NCBI GenBank assembly: GCA_022821725.1 | Contig: JAJEDB010000109.1 | Location: 1-37,891 of the forward strand | Source of the DNA: Candidatus Poribacteria bacterium | Lineage (GTDB): Bacteria > Poribacteria > WGA-4E > WGA-3G | Length of the DNA stretch: 37,891 nucleotides | Direction: 5' to 3' | Part shown: piece by piece, positions 8,328 to 16,056 of the stretch | Numbering within the stretch: the stretch's first letter is position 1 | How the letters are laid out: every line of letters starts with the position of its first letter | Translations under genes and position numbers: made by a program | Notes under the pieces: generated by a model | Seen by the model: only the letters and a program-made list of their open reading frames with translations | Database searches by the model: none | What the model was told of the DNA's origin: nothing

Positions 8328-9020
8328 TTATTTTTCTGTTTTACTATACAACGGCTGTCGTCCGTAGAGTTTAACCTCGCGGATAGAAGCCCCTTTCAAT
8401 GGAATGTCAATTCCTTCGTTACTTACTCTGTCATCAAACCGCGTGGCATCCTGTCGATCCTCTACTGCATCTGCCGTCACGCGTAGGTAAAGCAATTCCC
8501 TTTCCACTTGGAATTTCACCGGTTTTGTGCCTTCTACATCTTCATACTGTTTGTCATGCACAGGCTTGAAACCTGTACCGGATTCCCCGAAGTGACGTTC
8601 CGATTCATCCAAGGCGGTGCTGAGTGCCAAAGTGGGAATAGGCGACGCCGGATAAACTTCCACAGAACTCACATACATCGGTTTTTCCAGTTTAATCAAA
8701 ATCTCACATCGGATTGTTCCGTCAAGCTCTGTTACATACTGGTTTTTGCCGTAGAAACCCGACTCGCCCTCCACGATATCATATTTTTTTTCCACAGCCC
8801 CTCGCACTTCAAAAGTCCCGACTGTTTCCAAGTTACCATCTACTATTTCGGGATGGGTGTCGCAGGTCAGTCGAGAAGATGCGATTTCCTCAATAGGCGT
8901 GTCCTGAAGCCAAGTTAAACGCGACGGTAGAATTTCCGTTCCCGATTTCCCTTGAAGTCCTGCACAACCCGCGATGCTGAACGACAGCAACAATAAAATG
9001 CTAAACGCCCATTTCTTCAT
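8328..9020 (-). CDS. Lipoprotein, paralog 2 of a tandem family
   Basis: The 230-residue product has a lipoprotein signal (MKKWAFSILLLLSFSIAGC) and the family blocks SRLTCDTHPEIVDGNLETVG, EILIKLEKPMYVSSVEVYPA and IPLKGASIREVKLYGRQ. It differs from its neighbours by an N-terminal insertion (EILPSRLTWLQDTPIEEI, apparently duplicating the SRLT segment) and by a short C-terminal tail, PLYSKTEK, absent from paralogs 1 and 3. Start ATG at 9020 with AAGGAG at good spacing. It lies 18 bp downstream of paralog 3, so the three form a likely transcription unit created by tandem duplication. Function unknown. Confidence 0.75.
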   Translation of the reverse strand: MKKWAFSILLLLSFSIAGCAGLQGKSGTEILPSRLTWLQDTPIEEIASSRLTCDTHPEIVDGNLETVGTFEVRGAVEKKYDIVEGESGFYGKNQYVTELDGTIRCEILIKLEKPMYVSSVEVYPASPIPTLALSTALDESERHFGESGTGFKPVHDKQYEDVEGTKPVKFQVERELLYLRVTADAVEDRQDATRFDDRVSNEGIDIPLKGASIREVKLYGRQPLYSKTEK

Positions 9021-9038
9021 TTTCTTGCTCCTTCCCCG

Positions 9039-9638
9039 TTAGGGGGTCTGATGGATGTAAAATTTGACTTCCCGGATGGAAGCCCCTTTCAGTGGAATCT
9101 CAACGCCTGAATTCGCAGTTCGTTCGGAATTCTGTCTGTCCTCTATCCCATCTGCACTCATTCGTAGATAAAGCACCTCGCGTCCGATACGATAACGTAC
9201 TGGGTTCAGCCCTTCTATGTCCTGATGCTGCTTGTCGGACACCCGTTCAAAGGCGATATCAAAGCGGGGGGGATCATCGGTTGTTGTCATCATCGCGAAA
9301 TTCGGAATCAGTCGCGATGCCGGATAGACCTCCACATGGGAAACATAGGTCGGCGCATCCAGTTTGATAATCGCCTCTGTCCGGCGTTGCCCTTCAACCT
9401 GTGTTATGTAACGCCGTTGTGCATAGGCAAGCCCTCGTCCCTGCCCTTCGTGAAGGATATACGCTTTTCGGACAAATCCTCTCACTGCGAATGCGCTCTC
9501 CGTCTCCAGATTACCATCTACAAACTCTGGGTTAGATTCACAGGTGAGGCGTGACGCTGTCATCTCACCAATGGGCTGATTCAGGGCAGCACACCCCGCA
9601 ATACCGATAAGTAAAACAAACAAGCCGTAGACCTTCAT
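9039..9638 (-). CDS. Lipoprotein, paralog 3 of a tandem family
   Basis: The start chosen is ATG at 9638 (MKVYGLFVLLIGIAGCAALN), which gives a clean lipoprotein signal with the acceptor Cys at residue 16 and GGAGGAG just upstream. An in-frame extension to 9725 exists, but it translates a REP hairpin (giving SGRHTPCAV) and overlaps the preceding gene, so it is rejected. The 199-residue product carries the family blocks SRLTCESNPEFVDGNLETES, AIIKLDAPTYVSHVEVYPAS and IPLKGASIREVKFYIHQ. It is the first of the three paralogs in transcription order, 47 bp after the Ldh2 gene. Function unknown; discoidin-like fold suspected. Confidence 0.78.
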   Translation of the reverse strand: MKVYGLFVLLIGIAGCAALNQPIGEMTASRLTCESNPEFVDGNLETESAFAVRGFVRKAYILHEGQGRGLAYAQRRYITQVEGQRRTEAIIKLDAPTYVSHVEVYPASRLIPNFAMMTTTDDPPRFDIAFERVSDKQHQDIEGLNPVRYRIGREVLYLRMSADGIEDRQNSERTANSGVEIPLKGASIREVKFYIHQTP

Positions 9639-9661
9639 TTTCTCCTCCTGTTGCATGTTTA

Positions 9662-9682
9662 CGGCACACGGCGTGTGCCTAC
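9662..9682 (-). repeat. REP-like GTAG-footed hairpin
   Basis: On the minus strand it reads GTAGGCACACGCCGTGTGCC, with arms GGCACAC/GTGTGCC, starting two bases after the stop of the Ldh2 gene. This is the usual REP position downstream of a coding sequence. Confidence 0.75.
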
Positions 9683-9684
9683 CA

Positions 9685-10728
9685 CTATATGGGAACCGCA
9701 ACATCGAAGCGTTCTGCGGCTTCAACGAGGCGATTCCAAGTCGGCTCTTCTATGGGTATGCCTTCACGCAGACGTTTCTCACGGCTCCGTTCCTCGAATT
9801 CTCCAGGGACATAGATTTCGTCAATACCGGGTAACCGAGCGGAAGACTTTACCCATTCTGCAAGATACGCAATCTCTTGTTCATAATCCGCTAAATCGAT
9901 GAAATCTTCAATTTTAATCGCAAACATCACAATGCCGCTCGCGCCGCGGGTCGGTTCTTCACGGCTACAGCCTGCCCAAGACAACCCACCTGCAATGGCA
10001 TCTATCATCACACCGAGACCAAACCCTTTGTGTCCGAACTGGAAACCACCGAGTGGCATAACGGCTGTGTCCTGTGGACGTTCACGAAACGCATTCGGAT
10101 CAGTAAGCGGTTTACCTTCGGCATCTATCATCCAACCTTCGGGTATAGATTCACCGCGCGCCGTCTGAACGAGCAATTTCCCGCCTGCGACGACACTGAG
10201 CGTCATATCAAGGAGCAGAGGTTCGCCGCCCTGACGCGGCACTGAGATCGCAATCGGATTCGGTGGCAATCTGCGAGAAGTCCCACCGTGCGGGTGCATG
10301 AAACGTCCACCGCCGTTGAGCAGAACGATCCCGATCATGCCAGCACGTGCCGCAATCGGTGGATACTCACCCATCCGTCCTGCGTGCCCACAGCGATGTA
10401 AACCAACCGCGCCGATGGTGCAGCTTTCTGCTTTCCCAATAGCCATTTCCATCGCCTTACGAGCGGCAACCATCCCCAGCGCACCGTTGGCATTGATAAC
10501 GGTCGCTGCTCCGCTTTCTCTGACGATCTCCATCTTATCTGCGGCGGGACCCCCTTCCATGCCACCGATGTAGTTCGGTGCGTTGATAACACCGTGTGAA
10601 TCGTGTCCGACGAGGTTAGAATCGACGACGTGGTCACTGACGATACGTGCGTCCTCCTCTGTGCCCCCCGCACCGCGATATATGTCATACACAAACTTTC
10701 TTAACACATCATGAGTTACAATCGGCAT
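9685..10728 (-). CDS. Ldh2/MDH-family NAD(P)-dependent oxidoreductase
   Basis: The 347-residue product belongs to the malate/L-lactate dehydrogenase type 2 family (Pfam Ldh_2), whose members reduce 2-oxoacids, ureidoglycolate or cyclic imino acids and do not have a Rossmann fold. Diagnostic blocks are SNLVGHDSHGVINAPNYIGG (about 38-57, with the catalytic His in DSHG), VGLHRCGHAGRMGEYPPIAA, LPPNPIAISVPR, and GHKGFGLGVMIDAIAGGLSW. Overall divergence from the two paralogs at 33281-35435 is high, so its substrate is probably different. It is preceded by a PhyH dioxygenase and an epimerase on the same strand, which suggests a small catabolic unit. Start ATG at 10728 follows GGAGGGCATTT (read on the minus strand). 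Confidence 0.9.
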   Translation of the reverse strand: MPIVTHDVLRKFVYDIYRGAGGTEEDARIVSDHVVDSNLVGHDSHGVINAPNYIGGMEGGPAADKMEIVRESGAATVINANGALGMVAARKAMEMAIGKAESCTIGAVGLHRCGHAGRMGEYPPIAARAGMIGIVLLNGGGRFMHPHGGTSRRLPPNPIAISVPRQGGEPLLLDMTLSVVAGGKLLVQTARGESIPEGWMIDAEGKPLTDPNAFRERPQDTAVMPLGGFQFGHKGFGLGVMIDAIAGGLSWAGCSREEPTRGASGIVMFAIKIEDFIDLADYEQEIAYLAEWVKSSARLPGIDEIYVPGEFEERSREKRLREGIPIEEPTWNRLVEAAERFDVAVPI

Positions 10729-10781
10729 AAATGCCCTCCGTGAAATTTAAAGCAATAACAATTCAGAATTCCACACTCTTG

Positions 10782-11609
10782 CTATACCTGACGAAACCCG
10801 TCATCTGTGCGATGCCAATTCTGTCCGTGATCGGGATCACGGAACGGTATATGTCTGCCTAATAACTGTTTGAGCACATCGCTTTCGCCTGCTAACTCGT
10901 CATCGGTCAGCTGACGCGGCATATCCTCCTGTGGATAGATAACCGAACGGTTATACATACCGAGCAATCCGACGCGGGATGCATCCGTCAGGTTCGCCCG
11001 AGACTGATGCCAGATCGCCCCGTTTGTGAACATGATAGAACCTTTCGGTGCGACAGCGATGCGCATCTCAAGCCCTTCTGCCTCTCCCAACTCCGGGCGG
11101 CGGAGCGTTTTGTGTGACTCTGGAATACACGCCGTTGCCCCGTTCTCTTCAGTAAAGTCATCTAACATCCAGACCGTCTGTCCCGTCAATGAACCGGACG
11201 GGAACGGGGATTGCATCGCCCAGTAGGGGTAGTCGATATGCCAACCGCCTGCCGGTGCGCCGGGTCCAACGATGTTCGCCGTAAACGTGGAAGCGATAAC
11301 ATCTTCGCCGAGCATCCGTTTCCACACTGCAACCACAGTTGGGTGCTGAATGAAATATCGGAAGATTGGGGATTTCCCTACGATTGCCCAGACGCGTCGA
11401 ATTTTACCATCCCCATAACTGTGATCATGTCCGTTGGCGATATCCTCTTCCACCATTTTCCAGACTGCCTCGCGCGCTGCGTCTGCCTCTTCATCGGTAA
11501 TCACATTTTCGATGATATGGAAACCGACTTCGCGCAGATCATGTTCAACACAGTCAAGCCTCTCTGAACCTAACGCTGTCCCAATTTTATTGGACTGTAT
11601 TTGTAGCAT
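10782..11609 (-). CDS. Phytanoyl-CoA dioxygenase (PhyH)-family Fe(II)/2-oxoglutarate oxygenase
   Basis: The 275-residue product shows the PhyH metal site: H124-x-D126 in GGWHIDYPYW and H201 in AIWHQSRANLTDASRVGLL. R212 is placed to bind 2-oxoglutarate. Because the motif has Asp and not Ala/Gly, it should hydroxylate and not halogenate. The family is greatly expanded in Poribacteria-like genomes; true substrates are mostly unknown and it need not act on phytanoyl-CoA. Start ATG at 11609 follows AAAGG. It lies 15 bp after the epimerase stop and 53 bp before the Ldh2 gene, all on the same strand. Confidence 0.9.
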   Translation of the reverse strand: MLQIQSNKIGTALGSERLDCVEHDLREVGFHIIENVITDEEADAAREAVWKMVEEDIANGHDHSYGDGKIRRVWAIVGKSPIFRYFIQHPTVVAVWKRMLGEDVIASTFTANIVGPGAPAGGWHIDYPYWAMQSPFPSGSLTGQTVWMLDDFTEENGATACIPESHKTLRRPELGEAEGLEMRIAVAPKGSIMFTNGAIWHQSRANLTDASRVGLLGMYNRSVIYPQEDMPRQLTDDELAGESDVLKQLLGRHIPFRDPDHGQNWHRTDDGFRQV

Positions 11610-11624
11610 ATTTGCACCTTTGCA

Positions 11625-12617
11625 CTACCGAATACGGGGTAGATTGCGAACCGTCTCAATAATCTGATCCTCCAGATTGTCGGCATCGCTATCTGGAACC
11701 AGATTGTGTTTGTCCATCCACGCGATGTTTTCTGCCACACTCTCTGTAATCGGAACTTGTGGCGTAAATTCAGGTAATACTGCTGCCAACTTCTCGTGGC
11801 TGAAGATTTGGGTGTGCCCGAAGTTGCCCCGCAAACCGCTGAACCGCTCCGGTGCCATCGCGATGAGTGTCTCTTGGGATACATGCACGATCTCTATCTC
11901 AACACCGAGTGCCTCCGCCGCGGCACGGTGCCATTCGTCCCACGTTCGCGCCTGTGGATGGACGATGTTGTATATCTCGCCGAAGCCACCGGATTTGCCT
12001 AATATATCTGTAAACGCAATTCCGGCGTCGCGAGATGACAGGAATTGAAAATAGTTCAATCCGTCGCCTGCGGAGAGGATCGGTTTCCCCTTCCGCAACC
12101 TGTCTATCCAACTACCGTCTCCACCGACTTGCCGATGGAGGTTCATGCCGGGTCCGTGTGTATAGGACGGCTTGAAGATGGTTACGGGAAACCCATCACG
12201 TGCGTGCGCCTCAAGCAGGAGGTTATCCGCTTCGATTTTGCCGAGTCCATACCCGGATGTGCCTTGCAACGGTGCCGTCTCGGGGAGATTAATCCCGCTG
12301 AACGGCGGTCCGTAGGTCATCACAGTTGAACAGTGAACGAAGTGTCCGACGCGTCCTTGACATGCCCGAAGTGCGGAGGCGGCATCTTCGGCGTTGAAGC
12401 TAATCATATCAATGACGGCATCCCATTCCTCAGCGCCGACTTTCGCCTCGAAATCCTCACGATTTTTTCGGTCGCCGTGAATTACGCGAACCTCTGACGG
12501 CGGTGAATCGGCGTGTTGTCCGCGGTTGAACAGGACGACTTCATGGTTTCGGTTCTGCAACGCTGCAACAATCCCACGACTGATGTTGCCTGTCCCACCG
12601 ATGACTAAGATTTTCAT
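11625..12617 (-). CDS. NAD-dependent epimerase/dehydratase (extended SDR)
   Basis: The 330-residue product has the N-terminal nucleotide-binding motif GGTGNISRG (residues 7-15) of extended short-chain dehydrogenases. The catalytic pair Y123-x3-K127 is in SGYGLGKIEAD, with S97/T98 before it. The C-terminal half (PSYTHGPGMNLHRQ, FLSSRDAGIAFTDILG) resembles nucleotide-sugar epimerases and plant CSP41-like proteins. The substrate is not defined. Start ATG at 12617 follows AAAGGAA. It is first in a close run with the PhyH and Ldh2 genes. Confidence 0.87.
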   Translation of the reverse strand: MKILVIGGTGNISRGIVAALQNRNHEVVLFNRGQHADSPPSEVRVIHGDRKNREDFEAKVGAEEWDAVIDMISFNAEDAASALRACQGRVGHFVHCSTVMTYGPPFSGINLPETAPLQGTSGYGLGKIEADNLLLEAHARDGFPVTIFKPSYTHGPGMNLHRQVGGDGSWIDRLRKGKPILSAGDGLNYFQFLSSRDAGIAFTDILGKSGGFGEIYNIVHPQARTWDEWHRAAAEALGVEIEIVHVSQETLIAMAPERFSGLRGNFGHTQIFSHEKLAAVLPEFTPQVPITESVAENIAWMDKHNLVPDSDADNLEDQIIETVRNLPRIR

Positions 12618-12705
12618 GGATTATTTCCTTTCTATATCAAGGCGATTTCTGCGGTTGTTAATCTGTGTTATCCTAAACATTCAGGTCTCCTCTGGTGTTT
12701 GTTTG

Positions 12706-13026
12706 CTATCCAGAATTATCGTTTGTCTGGACTACAGTTTTCTTACGTTTACGGCGTGTGAAAGAGATACCCCCGAAACCGCTGATAATGGCAATGTAAA
12801 ACCCGAAATCGTAAGCCCATCCTGTGTTGTTGGGTTCATAAAGGCGGATTTCTGGATTAAACAGCAATCCCCAGATGAGTGAGATTGGGGCAATCCACCC
12901 GTGCCAGATCCCCCAGAAGAATCCTGCGGGCTTCTCGACGGTGTGTTTTCCCTCGCCGGGTATGCACCCCGCGAGGGTGATAAGTGTTACCAATAGAAGT
13001 ATGCAGATTAATTTTGGCGTGTTCAT
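12706..13026 (-). CDS. Small lipoprotein with membrane segments, conserved hypothetical
   Basis: The 106-residue product starts with a lipoprotein signal (MNTPKLICILLLVTLITLAGC, Cys at 21). Two further hydrophobic segments follow (GFFWGIWHGWIAPISLIWGL and FGFYIAIISGFGGISF), and the tail is basic (RRKRKK). Similar short proteins with the IWHGWIAPISLI block occur widely but have no known function. Its ribosome-binding site GGAG overlaps the last codons of the methyltransferase gene (GTGGAGTAA), so translation is probably coupled to it. Confidence 0.75.
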   Translation of the reverse strand: MNTPKLICILLLVTLITLAGCIPGEGKHTVEKPAGFFWGIWHGWIAPISLIWGLLFNPEIRLYEPNNTGWAYDFGFYIAIISGFGGISFTRRKRKKTVVQTNDNSG

Positions 13027-13030
13027 TTTT

Positions 13031-14044
13031 TTACTCCACGTCTATTACAGGCTGTAGACGCTGTGTGTCAACTATTGCCCGCGTCAATGCCCAATCTAAC
13101 CGGCGTCGGTAGTGTCCATCGCGACGTATGCCCTTGAACGCCGTCAGAAAAACATCGTGGGTTTTCTTTCGGATTGTTGCCAGACGGGCATTGAGCATAT
13201 CAATATCTACACGCCACGGCACGCCAATTTTTGTAATGGAACGGCAATGGACACGAATCGGATAGTCTTTGAGTTCCTCTGGTGGACAGAAACGGATCGA
13301 GGCGGAAACAGTATTGTCTATCGCGATGAGTCCGAGATTTCCCTTCGGGTCGTTAAACACAATAGCACGATTGGAAGAGGGTTGCGGAAGGTGTCTGCGT
13401 AGTTCGCGCATGGTGCCGAGAAACCGATTGTTGCGCCAGATTCTAACGTCCGATGTTGTATCCGGTGCAAACAGTGCGAGCCCGACAGGATGCTCCGTGT
13501 CCTCGAACATAACCGACTTCCCCCTGTCCCCTTTATCAGGGGAGTAATTTGTTTTATTTTGCTTTTGTGGGACCAAAGAGATGAAATCGTGTAATCGTTG
13601 CAGGAACAGACCGCTCCGAATAAACGCCTCTGGAATAATCGCCGCGACCCACCCACAATGTGTCAAGCACTGCTCAAGGGCGTATTTGTAGAGGTCATCG
13701 TAACGGGTCGCCTCTGGGAACGGTAAGCCGCGTCTTGTTGCCGAGTTGCGAGCCAACCACGGCGGATTGGTGATGCAGATATCAAACCCTTCAGGAAAGT
13801 CGGCGAGTGTATCGCGTTGCACAATTCCTTTCGCTCCGGGTTCGATGTCAAAAAATGTCCAATCTCGGCACTGCAGATGCGCTGCGTCAATCAACCGTGG
13901 AATGTCTTTAGCGCCGGCAAAGGGTTCTAAGACTGACTGTCGTTCTAAATTGGAGGCAATTGCCCACGTCTGGAACGGTTCCAACTGAAACGGATTCCCA
14001 CGCGTGTAGTAGCGTCCACTCGCTCGTTTTTCGTCCATTTGCAT
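13031..14044 (-). CDS. DNA adenine methyltransferase-like protein (NPPW class)
   Basis: The 337-residue product has an N-terminal RYYTRGNPFQLEPFQTWA stretch, a SAM-binding-type motif (VLEPFAGAKDI, about 38-48), an acidic strand end (TFFDIEPG) and the catalytic motif NPPW (93-96) followed by KYALEQCLTHCGWVAAIIPE. These are features of N6-adenine DNA methyltransferases of type II systems. No restriction endonuclease gene adjoins it, so it may be solitary or a remnant. Residues about 165-176 (TNYSPDKGDRGK) are the in-frame translation of a palindromic repeat (13519-13546) and look like an insertion in a loop. The start at 14044 lacks a strong ribosome-binding site; a second ATG lies two codons downstream. 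Confidence 0.82.
   Translation of the reverse strand: MQMDEKRASGRYYTRGNPFQLEPFQTWAIASNLERQSVLEPFAGAKDIPRLIDAAHLQCRDWTFFDIEPGAKGIVQRDTLADFPEGFDICITNPPWLARNSATRRGLPFPEATRYDDLYKYALEQCLTHCGWVAAIIPEAFIRSGLFLQRLHDFISLVPQKQNKTNYSPDKGDRGKSVMFEDTEHPVGLALFAPDTTSDVRIWRNNRFLGTMRELRRHLPQPSSNRAIVFNDPKGNLGLIAIDNTVSASIRFCPPEELKDYPIRVHCRSITKIGVPWRVDIDMLNARLATIRKKTHDVFLTAFKGIRRDGHYRRRLDWALTRAIVDTQRLQPVIDVE
13519..13546. repeat. Palindromic repeat inserted in frame in the methyltransferase gene
   Basis: TCCCCT (13527-13532) and AGGGGA (13538-13543) form a stem within a C/G-rich motif preceded by TCCCCCTG. Palindromes of this CCCC-TTTA-GGGG sort are usually intergenic. Here one is translated as YSPDKGDRG without breaking the frame. 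Confidence 0.5.
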
Positions 14045-14241
14045 CGTGTTTTTCTAATAGGTAGGTCTTTGTAGATATGTCTGTTCTTTTCTTAAAAGTT
14101 TAGGTGAATATAGGATAACATCACGAAGTTTAGTGTTGCATGCTATCATAAATTCCCTTTTATGTCAAGTTTTTAGGGAACTTGGGCAGGGAACTTAGTT
14201 TTTGATGTTTTCCTTGGTTTGCGGACGGAACGTCGGAATTC

Positions 14242-14256
14242 GGAGAGACCTCCTAC
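14242..14256 (-). repeat. REP-like GTAG-footed short hairpin
   Basis: On the minus strand GTAGGAGGTCTCTCC has arms GGAG/CTCC after a GTA foot, followed by GAATTCCGACG. It lies in the intergenic region 14045-14494 between divergent genes. Confidence 0.5.
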
Positions 14257-14294
14257 AGAAAAACTAAATGATTCCAATTTTCCACAGGTTTAAC

Positions 14295-14322
14295 TTGACC
14301 TATTCGTTAACATAGATATAAT
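14295..14322 (+). promoter_or_regulatory. Sigma-70-type promoter for the secreted lectin-fold gene
   Basis: TTGACC (14295-14300) and a perfect TATAAT (14317-14322) are separated by 16 bases. The next plus-strand gene starts at 14495. A small mobile-like element (14339-14442) is inserted between promoter and gene, so it would form most of the 5' leader. Confidence 0.6.
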
Positions 14323-14338
14323 TATGAGTGGTTGCGTT

Positions 14339-14442
14339 TATAGTAAAGCCTACAATTAAGTGAGCACTTCGGAGTCGGTGCGGTTAGGAAACCGCACCTA
14401 CCGGGAGCGGAAAGTGTCCATTTATTTTTAGTATTCACTATA
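14339..14442. mobile_element. 104-bp MITE-like element, probably IS630-related
   Basis: The ends TATAGTAAAGCCTACAATTA and, read inward from the other side, TATAGTGAATACTAAAAAT form an imperfect inverted repeat (about 18 of 24 positions match). Each end begins with TA, the target duplicated by IS630/Tc1-type elements. The first ten bases equal the presumed end of the IS630 element at 121-136. It carries no coding sequence and holds the REP hairpin at 14377-14402. Confidence 0.55.
14377..14402 (-). repeat. REP-like hairpin inside the MITE-like element
   Basis: On the minus strand: GGTA foot, then GGTGCGGTT-TCCT-AACCGCACC, a 9-bp perfect stem. A plus-strand copy with one G-T pair is at 29060-29084. 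Confidence 0.7.
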
Positions 14443-14494
14443 GTTGTCTGAATCAGGATTTGCAGGATTACGGTCCGATAGACTGGAGGAACCG

Positions 14495-15154
14495 ATGCGC
14501 TATTCATATATCGTGTTAGTGATATTCATGGTCACCATATTAACTGCTACGGCTCCGGCAGGGGTATGGCAGGAAAATTTCGACAATGGACTTCCCGATG
14601 GCTGGAACGAGGTCAGTGGCGAATGGAAAATTGTGAAGGACGCCTATGCCGAGACCTCTGGCGCACAATACGCCAAGACGATGTTCGGTGATGAAGATTG
14701 GACCGATTACACGGTTGAGGTGGACGTAACGCTGGTGAAAAACGTGGGGGTGAACGCCGCGGGTTTGTTAATCCGCGCGGATGCAGATGGCGATAACGGC
14801 ATGCGATTCTGGATTCGCACCGATCAGCACAAATGCCAATTTTCCCGATGGAGAGAGAATCAATGGGATCACATTGCCACCCCTCTACCCCTTGAACCAG
14901 AAGTCGGCGAAACCTATCGTCTTAAGGTTGTTTCAGAAGGACAGGATTACAAATGTTATGTCGATGATGAACTCTTGTTCGAGGGAGACGATGATGCGAA
15001 ATTTCGGGACAGTGGACGCATCGGCTTCATTACATACGAGGCAAACGCCCATTACGACAATCTGATGATTGACGGAGAGGAGATCCCCGCCTTCGCGGTT
15101 GAGCCGAATGGCAAACTTGCCACTCGCTGGGGACAGCTGAAGACAGATATATAG
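14495..15154 (+). CDS. Secreted protein with concanavalin-A-like lectin/glucanase fold
   Basis: The start chosen is ATG at 14495, with GGAGGA five bases upstream and a clean signal peptide (MRYSYIVLVIFMVTILTATA). A longer in-frame TTG start at 14444 only adds the translation of a repeat-like stretch (SESGFAGL). The 219-residue product opens the mature part with WQENFDNGLPDGWNEVSGEW, a typical beginning of LamG/DUF1080-type jelly-roll domains. It ends that domain with FRDSGRIGFITYEANAHYDN, as in family members that bind or cut glycans. The final stretch EPNGKLATRWGQLK resembles tails seen in other secreted proteins of this lineage. No catalytic residues are assigned. It lies upstream of a PhyH gene on the same strand. 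Confidence 0.8.
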   Translation: MRYSYIVLVIFMVTILTATAPAGVWQENFDNGLPDGWNEVSGEWKIVKDAYAETSGAQYAKTMFGDEDWTDYTVEVDVTLVKNVGVNAAGLLIRADADGDNGMRFWIRTDQHKCQFSRWRENQWDHIATPLPLEPEVGETYRLKVVSEGQDYKCYVDDELLFEGDDDAKFRDSGRIGFITYEANAHYDNLMIDGEEIPAFAVEPNGKLATRWGQLKTDI

Positions 15155-15201
15155 CACACACTACAAACTTCTAATCTATTTGGAGAAGAGAGGACGCTTC
15201 G

Positions 15202-16029
15202 ATGCCAATTACGGATGCAATGCCGGAACTCAATCGAACACTTCAGTTTTTTCCGGTTGAAAACGAGAATCCATCGACCCTAACGCATGCCCAAATTGAA
15301 CAATTCAATGAGAAAGGGTTTATCTCACCTCTGGATGTCTTTTCCGAAGCGGAGATGACGGAACACCGCGCCTATTTCGATCAGCTCATGGAAAAGGCGT
15401 TGGCTGCGGGGATGAATAGCTACTCCATCAACGGATGGCATACCACCTGTCCCGGTATCCACGATCTGATTACGGAAGACAGAATTCTCAATTACGTGCA
15501 AGACCTATTGGGTGAGACGCTCATCTGTTGGGGAACGCACTACTTCTGCAAGCTACCGGGTGATGTTAAGCAGGTGAGCTGGCATCAGGATGCTTCCTAT
15601 TGGCCCCTCTCCCCGAGTAAGACCGTCACCGTGTGGCTCGCGATTGACGATGCATCCGTCGAGAACGGTGCGATGACCGTCATTCCGAAATCGCATCTGC
15701 ACGGGCAGATCGCATTTGAACCGAGCACTGTTGAGGAAAAGAATGTGCTGGGTCAGACGGTGCATGGGGCAACGCAATACGGAGCGACACCCTTCCCATT
15801 CGAGATGAAAGCCGGACAGATGTCACTGCATTCGGATCTGCTATTGCACGGTTCCGAACCGAACACCTCAGACCGACGGCGTTGTGGGCTGACGATGCGG
15901 TTCGTGCCGCCTGAAGTCCGCGCAGCGAACGATTGGAATCAACGGGCGATTGTCGCCAGAGGCAGCGATCCGAGCGGGCATTGGGTCCATAATCCACGTC
16001 CAGCTGAGGATAGCATCCCCGAGCGGTAA
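15202..16029 (+). CDS. Phytanoyl-CoA dioxygenase (PhyH)-family Fe(II)/2-oxoglutarate oxygenase
   Basis: The 275-residue product has the PhyH iron site H128-x-D130 (VSWHQDASYWPL) and H216 (SDLLLHGSEPN), and arginines at 225-227 (DRRRCGLTMRF) for 2-oxoglutarate. The segment SVENGAMTVIPKSHLHG between them is characteristic of the family. The Asp in H-x-D argues for hydroxylase and not halogenase chemistry. It is only distantly similar to the other PhyH protein of this window, so the two are not recent duplicates. Start ATG at 15202; a purine-rich GAGAGGA lies about 11 bases upstream. The transporter gene follows after 27 bp, so the two may be cotranscribed. The substrate is unknown. Confidence 0.9.
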   Translation: MPITDAMPELNRTLQFFPVENENPSTLTHAQIEQFNEKGFISPLDVFSEAEMTEHRAYFDQLMEKALAAGMNSYSINGWHTTCPGIHDLITEDRILNYVQDLLGETLICWGTHYFCKLPGDVKQVSWHQDASYWPLSPSKTVTVWLAIDDASVENGAMTVIPKSHLHGQIAFEPSTVEEKNVLGQTVHGATQYGATPFPFEMKAGQMSLHSDLLLHGSEPNTSDRRRCGLTMRFVPPEVRAANDWNQRAIVARGSDPSGHWVHNPRPAEDSIPER

Positions 16030-16056
16030 AAAATTTTTGAAGGACACCCCTACATA

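Noticed and set aside
9639..9725. N-terminal extension of lipoprotein paralog 3
   Set aside because: It translates a REP hairpin (SGRHTPCAV) and would bury the lipoprotein signal 29 residues inside; ATG 9638 has a good ribosome-binding site.
14444..14494. TTG start for the secreted lectin-fold gene
   Set aside because: The extension lacks a ribosome-binding site, reads through a GAATCAGGATTTGCAGGATT repeat-like stretch and would precede the signal peptide.
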